58,975 nucleotides of DNA from Bacteroidota bacterium (lineage in GTDB: Bacteria; Bacteroidota; Bacteroidia; Bacteroidales; Prolixibacteraceae), in the NCBI GenBank assembly GCA_030698405.1, contig JAUYMU010000134.1:1-58975 (forward strand), written 5' to 3'. Position numbers and translations under genes: made by a program. The notes under the pieces were generated by a model, which searched no databases, was not told the DNA's origin, and saw only the letters and a list, made by a program, of their open reading frames with translations. This document shows, in pieces, positions 1 through 6,664 of this stretch (positions within the stretch are counted from its first letter, which is position 1; each line of letters opens with the position of its first letter).

Positions 1-32
1 TTAATGCTCATCGGTTCGAATTAAAAGGAGAA

Positions 33-416
33 TCAATGAGAAAAAGAAAATAAAAAACCATTACTTTGCCATGCAAATCCTGCTCCTAAATACTTGTACA
101 CTTTCGACCAGAATGGATGTACACTTTCATCAGAATAATCATCCATTTGTTCGTGCAGTATTCTTGTTATTTCCACTTCATTTTCGCCAATATTTCTGTA
201 AAAAATGACGTGTCGGCCAGCTTTAAACCCCAATAAGTTTTCGGTCACTCCTGAATAATTTTTGCCTAATTCAGGGGAATTTGCAACTTCTTTACAATTT
301 TCCAGAAGCATGTTATAGTAGGTGTCTGCTTGATTTTCCGACCAATTGTCAAATGTGTAATTCCAAATATTGGTTATATCATCAACTGCTTTATTCGTAA
401 ATTTATACCTGCCCAT
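33..416 (-). CDS. RelE/ParE-family toxin with aberrant C-terminal tail
   Basis: The protein has 127 residues. Residues 1-92 follow the RelE/ParE toxin pattern: an N-terminal helical region with a WSENQADTYY stretch, then GRHVIFYR and ILHEQMD near the end of the fold. Family members normally stop within about 5-8 residues of the HEQMD motif, near 98 residues. This one runs on for about 35 more residues that do not look like the family. That tail is encoded by DNA containing a tandem TGTACACTTTC repeat (95-136), so the native 3' end has probably been replaced. The gene overlaps its ParD-like antitoxin by 14 nt, the usual coupled antitoxin-then-toxin order. ParE toxins poison gyrase and RelE toxins cleave mRNA; the target here cannot be read from sequence. 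Whether the extended protein is toxic is unknown. Confidence 0.8.
   Translation of the reverse strand: MGRYKFTNKAVDDITNIWNYTFDNWSENQADTYYNMLLENCKEVANSPELGKNYSGVTENLLGFKAGRHVIFYRNIGENEVEITRILHEQMDDYSDESVHPFWSKVYKYLGAGFAWQSNGFLFSFSH
95..136. mobile_element. Candidate IS21-type insertion sequence end (remnant)
   Basis: Two tandem units, TGTACACTTTCGACCAGAAT (95-114) and TGTACACTTTCATCAGAAT (118-136), repeat with a 23-bp period. Multiple tandem TGTACACTTT-type units are what I recall at the ends of IS21-family elements in Bacteroidota; that link is from memory and was not checked. No istA/istB genes are in the window, so only an end or a scar is visible. It lies within the 3' part of the parE-like gene and encodes part of its aberrant tail. 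Confidence 0.4.
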
Positions 417-660
417 TCAATTTCCTTTTAGCTTTCAATTTTTCTAAATGCGACTCAGGGTTAAAATCGTATGCAATTCCGCTTTTTATCCCTTCTTGAA
501 TGGCTTCTCTTAGAGCAATAATTCTATTTTCTTCTTCTTCCAGAAGTCTTAATCCTGCCCGGACTACTTCACTTGCATTTTTATATCTTCCGGCAGATAT
601 TCTATTTTGAATAAAATCGTCAAAATAGGTTCCTATTGATATTGAAGTGTTTCTGCTCAT
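403..660 (-). CDS. ParD-family ribbon-helix-helix antitoxin
   Basis: The protein has 85 residues. The N-terminus (SRNTSISIGTYFDDFIQ) gives the beta strand and helix of a ribbon-helix-helix DNA-binding fold. It is followed by the ParD-typical stretch NASEVVRAGLRLLEEEE and a charged C-terminal tail that would bind the toxin. Length and motif order match ParD antitoxins (COG3609-type). The gene comes first in the operon and overlaps the parE-like gene by 14 nt. By family analogy it should neutralise the toxin and repress the shared promoter upstream of position 660. No clear operator is seen in the 44-bp gap to the next gene. Confidence 0.88.
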   Translation of the reverse strand: MSRNTSISIGTYFDDFIQNRISAGRYKNASEVVRAGLRLLEEEENRIIALREAIQEGIKSGIAYDFNPESHLEKLKAKRKLNGQV

Positions 661-704
661 AATTCATCAATTTTTCTCCAAAGTTACCAAAAATTGGTAT
701 TGAA

Positions 705-1052
705 TCAAGTTGCATTTTTATTTTTTAAATTCAACGAATTCACAATTTCTCTATGTTTAAAAAACTCAGCATCATCTTCAATAAATACTTCTCTCTCATA
801 TTTTGCAATGAGTCCATTTCTGTTTAGACTTTTATCTGTATCATAAACAATATAGTTGTACAGCCAAATGTCTTGCCATATCAAAGGTTTCGTTTTAAAT
901 ACTTCATAATCAAAATATTTTATGAGACATTTAAAAAATGGTCTATTTGCATTATCTAATTTTGACAAACGGCTGATTAGAGCAACTTTTTCTTCCTCTG
1001 GCAGGTATCTCAATGCCTGTTTTAAAAGAATATAATTAGGTGGTCGTTTCAT
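705..1052 (-). CDS. Hypothetical protein
   Basis: This is a 115-residue soluble protein that I do not recognise. It starts MKRPPNYILLKQAL and is rich in charged and aromatic residues, with no signal peptide or membrane segment. The N-terminal 35 residues look helical (LPEEEKVALISRLSKL). It lies upstream of the parDE pair on the same strand, 44 bp away, so it could share a transcript with it. Its AT-rich composition matches the surrounding accessory zone rather than yebC or clpP. No function is proposed. Confidence 0.5.
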   Translation of the reverse strand: MKRPPNYILLKQALRYLPEEEKVALISRLSKLDNANRPFFKCLIKYFDYEVFKTKPLIWQDIWLYNYIVYDTDKSLNRNGLIAKYEREVFIEDDAEFFKHREIVNSLNLKNKNAT

Positions 1053-1213
1053 TTTGCTTTTTTTACTTTCCTCATAATCTTCCCCATGCAGGGCTTTAAT
1101 CGATAAATTATATACGAAAAGCTACGTTTCATATTATTAATTTCCTGCCGATAGAGTCCCAAACAACTGAGGTAATTTGCCATTGGTGGTTGGCATTCTG
1201 CTCATGACGTATT

Positions 1214-1423
1214 TTATATGTGTCCACCAGATATTAATCTAATAAATGAAAAAATTGACCCTATTCCAATTTTAGAAATTACCTTTTTCTTTATAAAATG
1301 ACCAATATTACCACTCGCTACACCTGATTTAATCAGGTTGAAAATTTCCCGATGGTTTTTGAAGTTTTCAGGAGTTACTTTTGCAATAGATTCTACTGCC
1401 GATTTAATTTGTAGTTTTTCTTT
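1214..1423 (-). pseudogene. In-frame open continuation after the stop of the 1424-2071 gene
   Basis: The 371-bp gap between the genes ending at 1424 and starting at 1052 is partly coding-like. Directly after the TAG stop (1424-1426) the same frame stays open for 69 codons, to a TAA at 1214-1216. It reads as plausible protein (for example AVESIAKVTPENFKNHREIF) and has no ATG. It may be the original C-terminus of the upstream gene, cut off by a nonsense mutation, or a chance open frame. Nothing was recognised in 1053-1213. Confidence 0.4.
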
Positions 1424-2071
1424 CTATTTTAATCGTCCGTTAATATAATTTAAACAAGTTTCTTTATCGGGAAATAAGAGGAGTTTACTTCGAGAATAAA
1501 TGAAATACTCCCCATTTGATTTTCTTTTATAAATACTAAAAGTCTGCCCACCTGAAAGAAGAACAACAAACTCTTTAAAAGAACCCATTTTAAAAGTATA
1601 TCCTTCTCTGACAAGTTTTATGTTCGCAATATGATTCTTCGACTTTTCTAATAGATTATTTGTCGATACGGGGTTTACTAGATAGTTTTTGTTTAAGAAG
1701 CTTAAAACTGCTGTAATTGAATTTAGTTCGCCTTGATATTTACTTTCATTAATTAGAATTGCATACTCTTCTTTACTGTCAATTTTAAGGGCAATAATAT
1801 TTTCGTCAAAGAAACCGTGACGAAATAAATATGATTGGCCTTTCAAGTCAATTAAAAGTGAATTTTGCCCTAAGTATTCCCATTTTGCCTTTTCAACTTG
1901 TCCGTTTGTAGAAATGAGAAGTTCATTTGTTTGTCGAAAAATATAAACGGTTTTTGCTTTCTCTAATTCGTCAAGAACAACCCAATGTTGATTTGTCAAC
2001 AAAGTTAAGTTGTCAAGCTTTTGAGAGTAACGCTGAATTTTTGGGATAATATCTGCAAAATATGTTTTCAT
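1424..2071 (-). CDS. Conserved-looking hypothetical protein, possibly truncated
   Basis: This protein has 215 residues from ATG 2071 (MKTYFADIIPKIQRYS). A longer reading from GTG 2101 adds ten hydrophobic residues and is less likely. Residues 1-110 (LTNQHWVVLDE, KAKWEYLGQNSLLIDL, SYLFRHGFFDENIIALK) resemble a family of uncharacterised Bacteroidota proteins that I recall without a known function; it carries short beta-rich repeats. No signal peptide or membrane segment is seen. The C-terminus ends at a TAG, after which the same frame continues open for 69 codons, so the protein may be a truncated form. It lies between the parDE and vapBC-like pairs. Confidence 0.55.
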   Translation of the reverse strand: MKTYFADIIPKIQRYSQKLDNLTLLTNQHWVVLDELEKAKTVYIFRQTNELLISTNGQVEKAKWEYLGQNSLLIDLKGQSYLFRHGFFDENIIALKIDSKEEYAILINESKYQGELNSITAVLSFLNKNYLVNPVSTNNLLEKSKNHIANIKLVREGYTFKMGSFKEFVVLLSGGQTFSIYKRKSNGEYFIYSRSKLLLFPDKETCLNYINGRLK

Positions 2072-2421
2072 AAAAAAGATTGTTATTAATGATATATCCA
2101 CAAATTTGCTGATATATCGCCATTATCCGAATCAATTTGAATTGGTTAAATACTGAATGATGCAGGTCAATTTAAAGGCAACTAAAGTGTTGGAAATAAA
2201 AAAGATCAGCCTTTCAATTGGGCTCGGTCGAGCGCTTATCCGGAGTTTACATATTTTTCAGATTTAGTCTCTCAAATGTAAACATAACTGTACCCCATGC
2301 AAGGAAAACGGAGTATTTATTTTTGCACGGTATTCCGGAGTAAAAAAGAAGCCTGGGAGGTTGGGTAAAAGGAAATAAAAACCGGAGTTGCTGCAAGAAA
2401 CGACAAATAGTGTTGGTATCT
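2072..2421. other. Intergenic stretch without a supported gene
   Basis: These 350 bp between the PIN toxin and the hypothetical gene contain a 75-codon open frame on the minus strand (2247-2474) that overlaps the PIN gene and has no recognisable family features. I see no RNA gene, strong hairpin or insertion sequence here. Confidence 0.5.
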
Positions 2422-2805
2422 TCACCAAATTGTCTGTATGTTATATCGTTTAATATTTTCGTCCTTTGTGGCAAGAATTAACTTATCGGCCTTACACTGA
2501 GCAATCAGCAACCTATCAAAAGGATCCCGGTGTATAAATTCCAATGTTGATACAACCATCGCATGTTCAAACGTTACTGGCAAAATCTCAAATCCATTTT
2601 CTTCGACCATGTCAAGAAAACACTTGAATCCTTTTTGAAATCTAAATTTATCAAGGCTTATTTTAATCGCAATCTCCCAGATTGAGGCTATGCTAACAAT
2701 TCTTGAATTGTTGGGGTCTTCAATTGCAGTCTTAACCCTATCAGATAATTTTCCATCACCGTTCAGAAACCAAATCAGCGTATGGGTATCAAGCAGCAAA
2801 TTCAT
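2422..2805 (-). CDS. PIN-domain toxin (VapC-like RNase)
   Basis: The 127-residue protein is a complete PIN domain. The acidic metal-binding set is visible: Asp6 in LLLDTHTLIW, Glu44 in SIWEIAIK, Asp94 in HRDPFDRLL, and Asp115 in LATKDENI. The HTLIWFL start and the HRDPFDRLLIAQ motif mark the PhdB/VapC subgroup that pairs with small DUF2281-type antitoxins. Such toxins are Mg-dependent RNases that usually cut tRNA or rRNA. The start overlaps the upstream antitoxin stop by one base (TAATG), implying translational coupling. All key acids are present, so it should be active. Confidence 0.9.
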   Translation of the reverse strand: MNLLLDTHTLIWFLNGDGKLSDRVKTAIEDPNNSRIVSIASIWEIAIKISLDKFRFQKGFKCFLDMVEENGFEILPVTFEHAMVVSTLEFIHRDPFDRLLIAQCKADKLILATKDENIKRYNIQTIW

Positions 2806-3008
2806 TACATATAATCTTTAAAATCTTCCAATGGCTCATCAAAATCAGGAGAAATATAAATCTGGCCTTTTGCACATCCAAATTTAGGTTGCTTCTTCCT
2901 TATTTCCTTTTTCCTTTTACTCAATAAGAAATCTATAAAATCATTTACTTCTGATTTTAACTCAGTCGGCAAATAATTAATTTTTGTAAATATTTGAAAC
3001 TGCTCCAT
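2805..3008 (-). CDS. DUF2281-type antitoxin (VapB-like partner)
   Basis: The 67-residue protein has a helical N-terminus (LPTELKSEVNDFIDFLLSKRK), a basic linker (KKEIRKKQPKFGCAKG) and an acidic tail with the motif ISPDFDEPLEDFKDYM. That tail is typical of the small DUF2281 proteins encoded just before PIN toxins, where it covers the toxin active site. Stop and toxin start overlap by one base. It should neutralise the PIN toxin; whether it binds DNA is not clear from sequence. Confidence 0.85.
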   Translation of the reverse strand: MEQFQIFTKINYLPTELKSEVNDFIDFLLSKRKKEIRKKQPKFGCAKGQIYISPDFDEPLEDFKDYM

Positions 3009-3048
3009 ATAATCAACTTTTTATACAAATATACAATTCTACTCAATA

Positions 3049-3789
3049 CTAAAGCGTTTCCATCAGTTCATCGGTCATCTCAAGGTTGTGATAAACGGCT
3101 TGGATATCGTCGTCTTCCTCAAACAAATCGATGAGTTTCATTGCTTTCCGGGCACTATCAAGATCGAGCACCGTGGTTTCTTTTGGGATACGCTGTAATC
3201 CGGCGCTTTCCGGTTCAATGTTCAGCGCTTCCAGTTTTTTCATCATCGAACCAAAGTTTTCCATGGCAGTGGTGACGGTAAAATAGCCTTCTTCCAACTG
3301 CATATCTTCGGCGCCGGCATCAATCATTTCCATTTCAAATTCATCGGCATCGAGCGTTCCTTGCGGAATGGTAAAAATTCCTTTACGGTCGAAAATAAAA
3401 CTCAACGAACCATTGGTTCCAAGGTTGCCATTGTTCTTATTGAAATAACTCCGGACGTTCGCAATGGTGCGCTGCTGGTTATCAGTAGTGGCTTCGAGAA
3501 AAACGGCCACACCGCCGTTGGCATAACCTTCAAATGTGCATTCGATAAATGAAGCCGAATCTTTGTCCGTTCCTTTACTGATGGCACGATTGATATTGTC
3601 TTTGGGCATGCTTACCCCTTTGGCATTTGCAATGGCTACCCGGAGGCGAGGATTGCTGTCAGGATCGATGCCGCCTTCCTTTACGGCAACGGTAATTTCT
3701 TTGACTATTTTAGAGAACACCTTCGATCGTTTCGAATCGATGCCTCCTTTTTTGCGTTTAATGGTTGACCATTTACTGTGTCCCGACAT
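3049..3789 (-). CDS. yebC: YebC/TACO1-family translation and regulatory factor
   Basis: The 246-residue protein matches the family over its full length: MSGHSKWSTIKRKKGGIDSK at the N-terminus, then SNPRLRVAIANAKGVSMPKDN, then the central ECTFEGYANGGVAVFLEATTD strand region, ending in an acidic FEEDDDIQAVYHN segment. The family was long annotated as DNA-binding regulators (PmpR). More recent work links YebC and mitochondrial TACO1 to relief of ribosome stalling at proline-rich sequences. It is a housekeeping gene flanked on both sides by toxin-antitoxin loci. The 40-bp gap to the upstream end of the VapB-like gene suggests separate transcription. Confidence 0.95.
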   Translation of the reverse strand: MSGHSKWSTIKRKKGGIDSKRSKVFSKIVKEITVAVKEGGIDPDSNPRLRVAIANAKGVSMPKDNINRAISKGTDKDSASFIECTFEGYANGGVAVFLEATTDNQQRTIANVRSYFNKNNGNLGTNGSLSFIFDRKGIFTIPQGTLDADEFEMEMIDAGAEDMQLEEGYFTVTTAMENFGSMMKKLEALNIEPESAGLQRIPKETTVLDLDSARKAMKLIDLFEEDDDIQAVYHNLEMTDELMETL

Positions 3790-3960
3790 ACGTATTTGTA
3801 TAATTGATTGTTATTCAGAATCTGAATATTAACGAAGCGATTTGATCCTGCTGTGGACAAAGTAAATGCTTTGATCGTAAAAATAGGTATTCCATCGGGG
3901 TTGTTGAAATGCAAATCTACGGACAAAAGGAAATGCGTTTATTCTTTATTGTTGCCCTTC

Positions 3961-4050
3961 TTATAGTTCTTCAAAGTAATAGTTATAGGAGCTATCGAAA
4001 TCGCATTCAGCCTCATCTGATATTTCAATGCTATATGGCTTTCCCTTCAT
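3961..4050 (-). pseudogene. Truncated RelE/ParE-type toxin (29-codon stub)
   Basis: The ATG at 4050 opens a 29-residue frame starting MKGKPYSIEISDEAECDFD and ending SSYNYYFEEL, then TAA. This matches only the first helix of RelE/ParE toxins (IEISDEAExDFDSSYxYY). The remaining 65-70 residues of the fold are missing and no later frame restores them. The stub overlaps the 3' end of the antitoxin-like gene by 20 nt, the expected arrangement for an antitoxin-toxin pair. The toxin is therefore dead and the antitoxin orphaned. Confidence 0.65.
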
Positions 4051-4258
4051 ACTTATTTCTAATTAAATCCCAATTTTTAAATGATGTAGTTCTATCTTCT
4101 ATCCTCTTTAACCTTTCATCAAGTAATATTCGGTGCTCAATAGGTATTTCCGGGTTATTTTCCTTAACATCAACTATTTCCACATAGTCAAATTTCCGAA
4201 TTAAATTCAAAAATGATGCTATATCTTTAGGGTCTTTTATATTAATTGTAAGTACCAT
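4031..4258 (-). CDS. Orphan antitoxin-like protein
   Basis: The 75-residue protein starts MVLTINIKDPKDIASFLNLI and has a predicted helix, VEIVDVKENNPEIPIEHRILLDERLKRIE. It resembles small Bacteroidota addiction-module antitoxins: an N-terminal strand-helix unit followed by a helical toxin-wrapping tail. The next gene, overlapping by 20 nt, is a RelE/ParE stub, which supports an antitoxin role. It appears intact and may persist by retaining regulatory or anti-addiction value; that is inference. Confidence 0.65.
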   Translation of the reverse strand: MVLTINIKDPKDIASFLNLIRKFDYVEIVDVKENNPEIPIEHRILLDERLKRIEDRTTSFKNWDLIRNKYEGKAI

Positions 4259-4337
4259 ATTTTCAAAATTTACTTTTTCAAAGATACAAATAAATAAATC
4301 TCAGTAATTCTGCTTGAAACTTGAAATTTGTTTTGAT

Positions 4338-4715
4338 CTATTTCTTCTTCATTTTTCCTTTTTCCAGATTTTCAATCACCCGGAACGCTACAATTTGGGC
4401 AATTAATTCATAGGGCATAGCCTGGTCGAGCGGGAACTGGACAGAACCTTTTCCCTGCTTGTATTTTGATAGTTCCTTTGCAAATTCTGTATGTCCGGAG
4501 GGAGTGGCATAAAAGCCGATGTGGTTTTTAAATCCGGCAAAATAGACCAACGGTTTTCCTTTTAATTTATAAGCCGGCATTCCGTATGAAATGGATTCTT
4601 CGGCTTCCGGCGCAGCCTGTTTGATGATTGCCCTAACCTGATTCAGGATCAATTGTATATCGTCGGAAAAACCATCGATATACTCATCTGTGGTGGTTGG
4701 TACAATTGGGTTCAT
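4338..4715 (-). CDS. DUF1801 domain protein (YdhG-like)
   Basis: The 125-residue protein is a full-length DUF1801 member: TTDEYIDGFSDDIQLILNQV, then EAEESISYGMPAYKLKGKPL, then YFAGFKNHIGFYAT, with a lysine-rich end (GKMKKK). Some members of this fold (Bacillus YdhG) are described as frataxin-like iron chaperones; most are uncharacterised. It stands alone, with gaps on both sides. A house-keeping or stress role is possible but unproven. Confidence 0.88.
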   Translation of the reverse strand: MNPIVPTTTDEYIDGFSDDIQLILNQVRAIIKQAAPEAEESISYGMPAYKLKGKPLVYFAGFKNHIGFYATPSGHTEFAKELSKYKQGKGSVQFPLDQAMPYELIAQIVAFRVIENLEKGKMKKK

Positions 4716-4837
4716 TTTAATGGTTATGTATGGATTTAAACTACGGACACTCCGGATAATTTGCGATGGTTCTTAGGATTAATCGGCATTTTGGTTTGAA
4801 CGCCATTCTTAACGCCTCCAACGAATTTGAAACAAAC

Positions 4838-5395
4838 TTATATTAATCGCTCAATTTTCCCATCAACGATTCCGTAGTTTACCGATTCATCAGCCGACAT
4901 CCAGTAATCCCTGTTGAAGTCTTTCATAATTTTATCGACGGTTTGACCACAATTTGCCGCTAATATTTCTGCTCCGAGCTTTTTCGTTTTTATAATTTCA
5001 TCCATCTGAATTTCAATATCAGATGCCGGCCCGCCAGCTCCGCCGCTTGGTTGATGGATCATTACCCTGGCATTGGGCAAAATAAATCTTCGCCCTTTTG
5101 TTCCGGCAGAAAGAATGATCGAACCCATCGAGGCTGCCAATCCTGAGCATACCGTGGATATTGGACTCGAAATACTTTTCATCGTATCATAAATTGCAAA
5201 TCCTGAGGTCACATAACCACCCTGGCTGTTAACAATGAGCTGAATTTCCCTGTTGGGCGCAATCAGCTCTAAATATAACAGCCTTTCAATTACATGTTTT
5301 GCAGATTTATCGTCAATCTGACCCCATAAGAACACTTTTCTTTCATTCAGGATTTTTGAATCAATGATGTCCTGAAGTTTTACATTGTTGTCCAT
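4838..5395 (-). CDS. ClpP-family serine protease (probable second ClpP)
   Basis: The 185-residue protein carries a complete ClpP catalytic triad: Ser89 in GLAASMGS, His114 in VMIHQPSG and Asp163 in NRDYWMSADE. The handle and head segments (NSQGGYVTSGFAIYD, FILPNARVM) match ClpP. It lacks the longer N-terminal propeptide of main ClpP proteins (about 195-220 residues). No clpX, tig or clpA gene is adjacent, unlike the usual tig-clpP-clpX operon. This suggests a second, stand-alone ClpP-type peptidase rather than the principal one. It may form mixed or separate rings and needs an AAA+ partner encoded elsewhere. The gene is flanked by decayed toxin-antitoxin loci on its 5' side. Confidence 0.88.
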   Translation of the reverse strand: MDNNVKLQDIIDSKILNERKVFLWGQIDDKSAKHVIERLLYLELIAPNREIQLIVNSQGGYVTSGFAIYDTMKSISSPISTVCSGLAASMGSIILSAGTKGRRFILPNARVMIHQPSGGAGGPASDIEIQMDEIIKTKKLGAEILAANCGQTVDKIMKDFNRDYWMSADESVNYGIVDGKIERLI

Positions 5396-5415
5396 GATAT
5401 TTATTTTTATGATGT

Positions 5416-5510
5416 TTATTCATTTTCAATTGATAATACTTTTGACAATCCAATTCTCATCTCGTCCATGATTATTTCGGAAATATTAACCAGATTTCAC
5501 CTTGCTTCAT
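5416..5510 (-). pseudogene. PemK/MazF-type toxin remnant with internal deletion
   Basis: The ATG at 5510 gives MKQGEIWLI, the canonical start of PemK/MazF RNase toxins, and the frame closes after 12 codons. In another frame the DNA continues directly with SEIIMDEMRIGLSKVLSI, typical of the C-terminal helix of the same family, ending at TAA 5416-5418. About 80-90 central codons are missing. The start overlaps the end of the frameshifted antitoxin by 14 nt. The gene is non-functional. Confidence 0.6.
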
Positions 5511-5708
5511 AAAACTCTTCAAAATCAAGATCTGTAAATGCTGTCAATTCTTTATCTGAATTATAGTCAGAATACAAAATATCAGCTGCTTTTTCATCTG
5601 GTTTGTTTCTTCCTGCTTCCGTAAAGAATGAATACTCTTCTCAATCACAAAAATTCGTTTCTGAATTGGTAATCTTTGAATTTCTTTTATTAATTCGTTT
5701 GTTCTCAT
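5497..5708 (-). pseudogene. Frameshifted antitoxin of a PemIK/MazEF-like pair
   Basis: The ATG at 5708 begins MRTNELIKEIQRLPIQKR and reads to NQMKK. After a run of five A the frame is lost by one base. With one base restored it continues AADILYSDYNSDKELTAF and ends EEFYEAR at TGA 5497-5499, the usual acidic end of Bacteroidota antitoxins paired with PemK/MazF toxins. As it stands, translation runs into an unrelated frame ending at 5544. Together with the deleted toxin this marks a dead addiction module. Confidence 0.65.
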
Positions 5709-5742
5709 GTCTAATCTGCAAGTAATAAAAAAACATAGTATT

Positions 5743-5775
5743 CTTACAGCTTCAACCTCATGATAAACTCCTTGA
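5743..5775 (-). repeat. Duplicated 3' end of the acyl-CoA synthetase gene
   Basis: These 33 bp match the last 33 bp of the acyl-CoA synthetase gene region (6664-6696) at 30 positions and in the same orientation. In the original frame it encodes KEFIMRLKL and a stop, against NEFIKRLKL and a stop in the intact gene. The two copies bracket the broken acetyltransferase-like gene and its small partner. This is consistent with insertion at, or duplication of, the 3' end of that gene. Confidence 0.6.
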
Positions 5776-5792
5776 TTCACAGTATTGAATAA

Positions 5793-5960
5793 TTAAGTCA
5801 TTTTAATTTTTGGCTTTGATGACGACCGCACATTTTGCTTGGATTTTGTTTTTGACTTACGACTTTTAAGGAAGTTACTAAATTCATTGTCTTCCTTTTC
5901 AGAAAGTGGTCTATTCACAAAAACAAAATCATGGTCATCAATTTTTTTAAAGTTTGCCAT
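5793..5960 (-). CDS. Small basic protein downstream of the acetyltransferase-like gene
   Basis: This 55-residue frame starts MANFKKIDDHDFVFVNRPLS, followed by EKEDNEFSNFLKSRKSK and a lysine/serine-rich tail. I recall similar short proteins (DDxxFVFVNRPLTEKE) following GNAT-like genes in Bacteroidota, though not their function. Its ATG overlaps the original end of the broken upstream gene by 14 nt, so the two were translationally coupled. The pairing looks like a toxin-antitoxin arrangement, but that is speculative. This frame is intact. Confidence 0.6.
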   Translation of the reverse strand: MANFKKIDDHDFVFVNRPLSEKEDNEFSNFLKSRKSKTKSKQNVRSSSKPKIKMT

Positions 5961-6491
5961 AGCTGAAATTTTTGAAATATTGTTTAACTAATACCAATGC
6001 TTCTTTGGTGTCTATGAACATCCGGGTGCTTTCACCAAATTGCTTTGCGCCTAATGTTAGCCGATAATGCTCTATAAGTTTTGTTTTAGCTATAAAGATA
6101 CCACTCCGTCATAACCTTTCTCAAACGAAACCTTGCATCCAAAAGCGACAAGATTACCTGCCACGCCTTTATATAGTTTATGACTACCCTTATTAAATTT
6201 CGCACTCTCAATAAGAGACATAAAAATGTGGTCACTTTTATCAGTAAAACAGATTAATCCATGAATAATTGTTGGGTTGTTAATTGTTGTTAGTTTGTAA
6301 ATTTCGTTTTCAGAGTTCTTAAATTCTTTGTGCCACTCAAATACCCAGTCCTTTCTTTTAATTTGTCGGCTATCTTCCTTATAAATTTGTGTCACTTCTG
6401 TATCAAAAATCTCACAAGTTACCGTATTCTCAATTGAATTGGTCAACTTATCAATCTCAAAGTCAGCTTCTGTTTCGTTTTGTTTTTTCAC
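5947..6491 (-). pseudogene. GNAT-like acetyltransferase gene interrupted by an in-frame stop
   Basis: Translation from ATG 6491 gives 133 residues (MKKQNETEADFEIDKLTNSI to GYDGVVSL) and stops at TAG 6090-6092. The same frame then stays open for 46 more codons: LKLIEHYRLTLGAKQF, then ESTRMFIDTKEALVLVKQYF, to TAA 5947-5949. The post-stop part is the expected C-terminal end of this GNAT-like family (KTKLIEHYxxTLGAxxF), so the protein was once about 180 residues. The family features GNLVAFGCKVSFEKGYDG and the coupled small partner gene are still present. The break may be a single nonsense change or a compensating pair of small deletions near 6085-6100. Confidence 0.7.
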
Positions 6492-6664
6492 ACCATAAAG
6501 GTACTAAACTTGTTTTTAAAATGTGATTACCCAATCATAAATTCAAGCGAATCATAAGTTAACATGTCTCTTATCGGGCAACTATCAGCACCATAATACT
6601 ACTTTCGCTTTCAACTTATCTTGTATTCCAGATTTGTTTTGAAACCTAAAACCTGGAACTTCCC

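Noticed and set aside
2247-2474. 75-codon minus-strand open frame
   Set aside because: It overlaps the well-supported PIN toxin in another frame and shows no family features.
3909-4187. Plus-strand open frame across the toxin stub and antitoxin
   Set aside because: It is antisense to the antitoxin-like gene, with composition expected of a shadow frame.
6030-6090. GCCTAATGTTAGC sequence considered as an integron attC core
   Set aside because: It falls inside the coding continuation of the GNAT-like gene (RLTLGAK), and no integrase is present.
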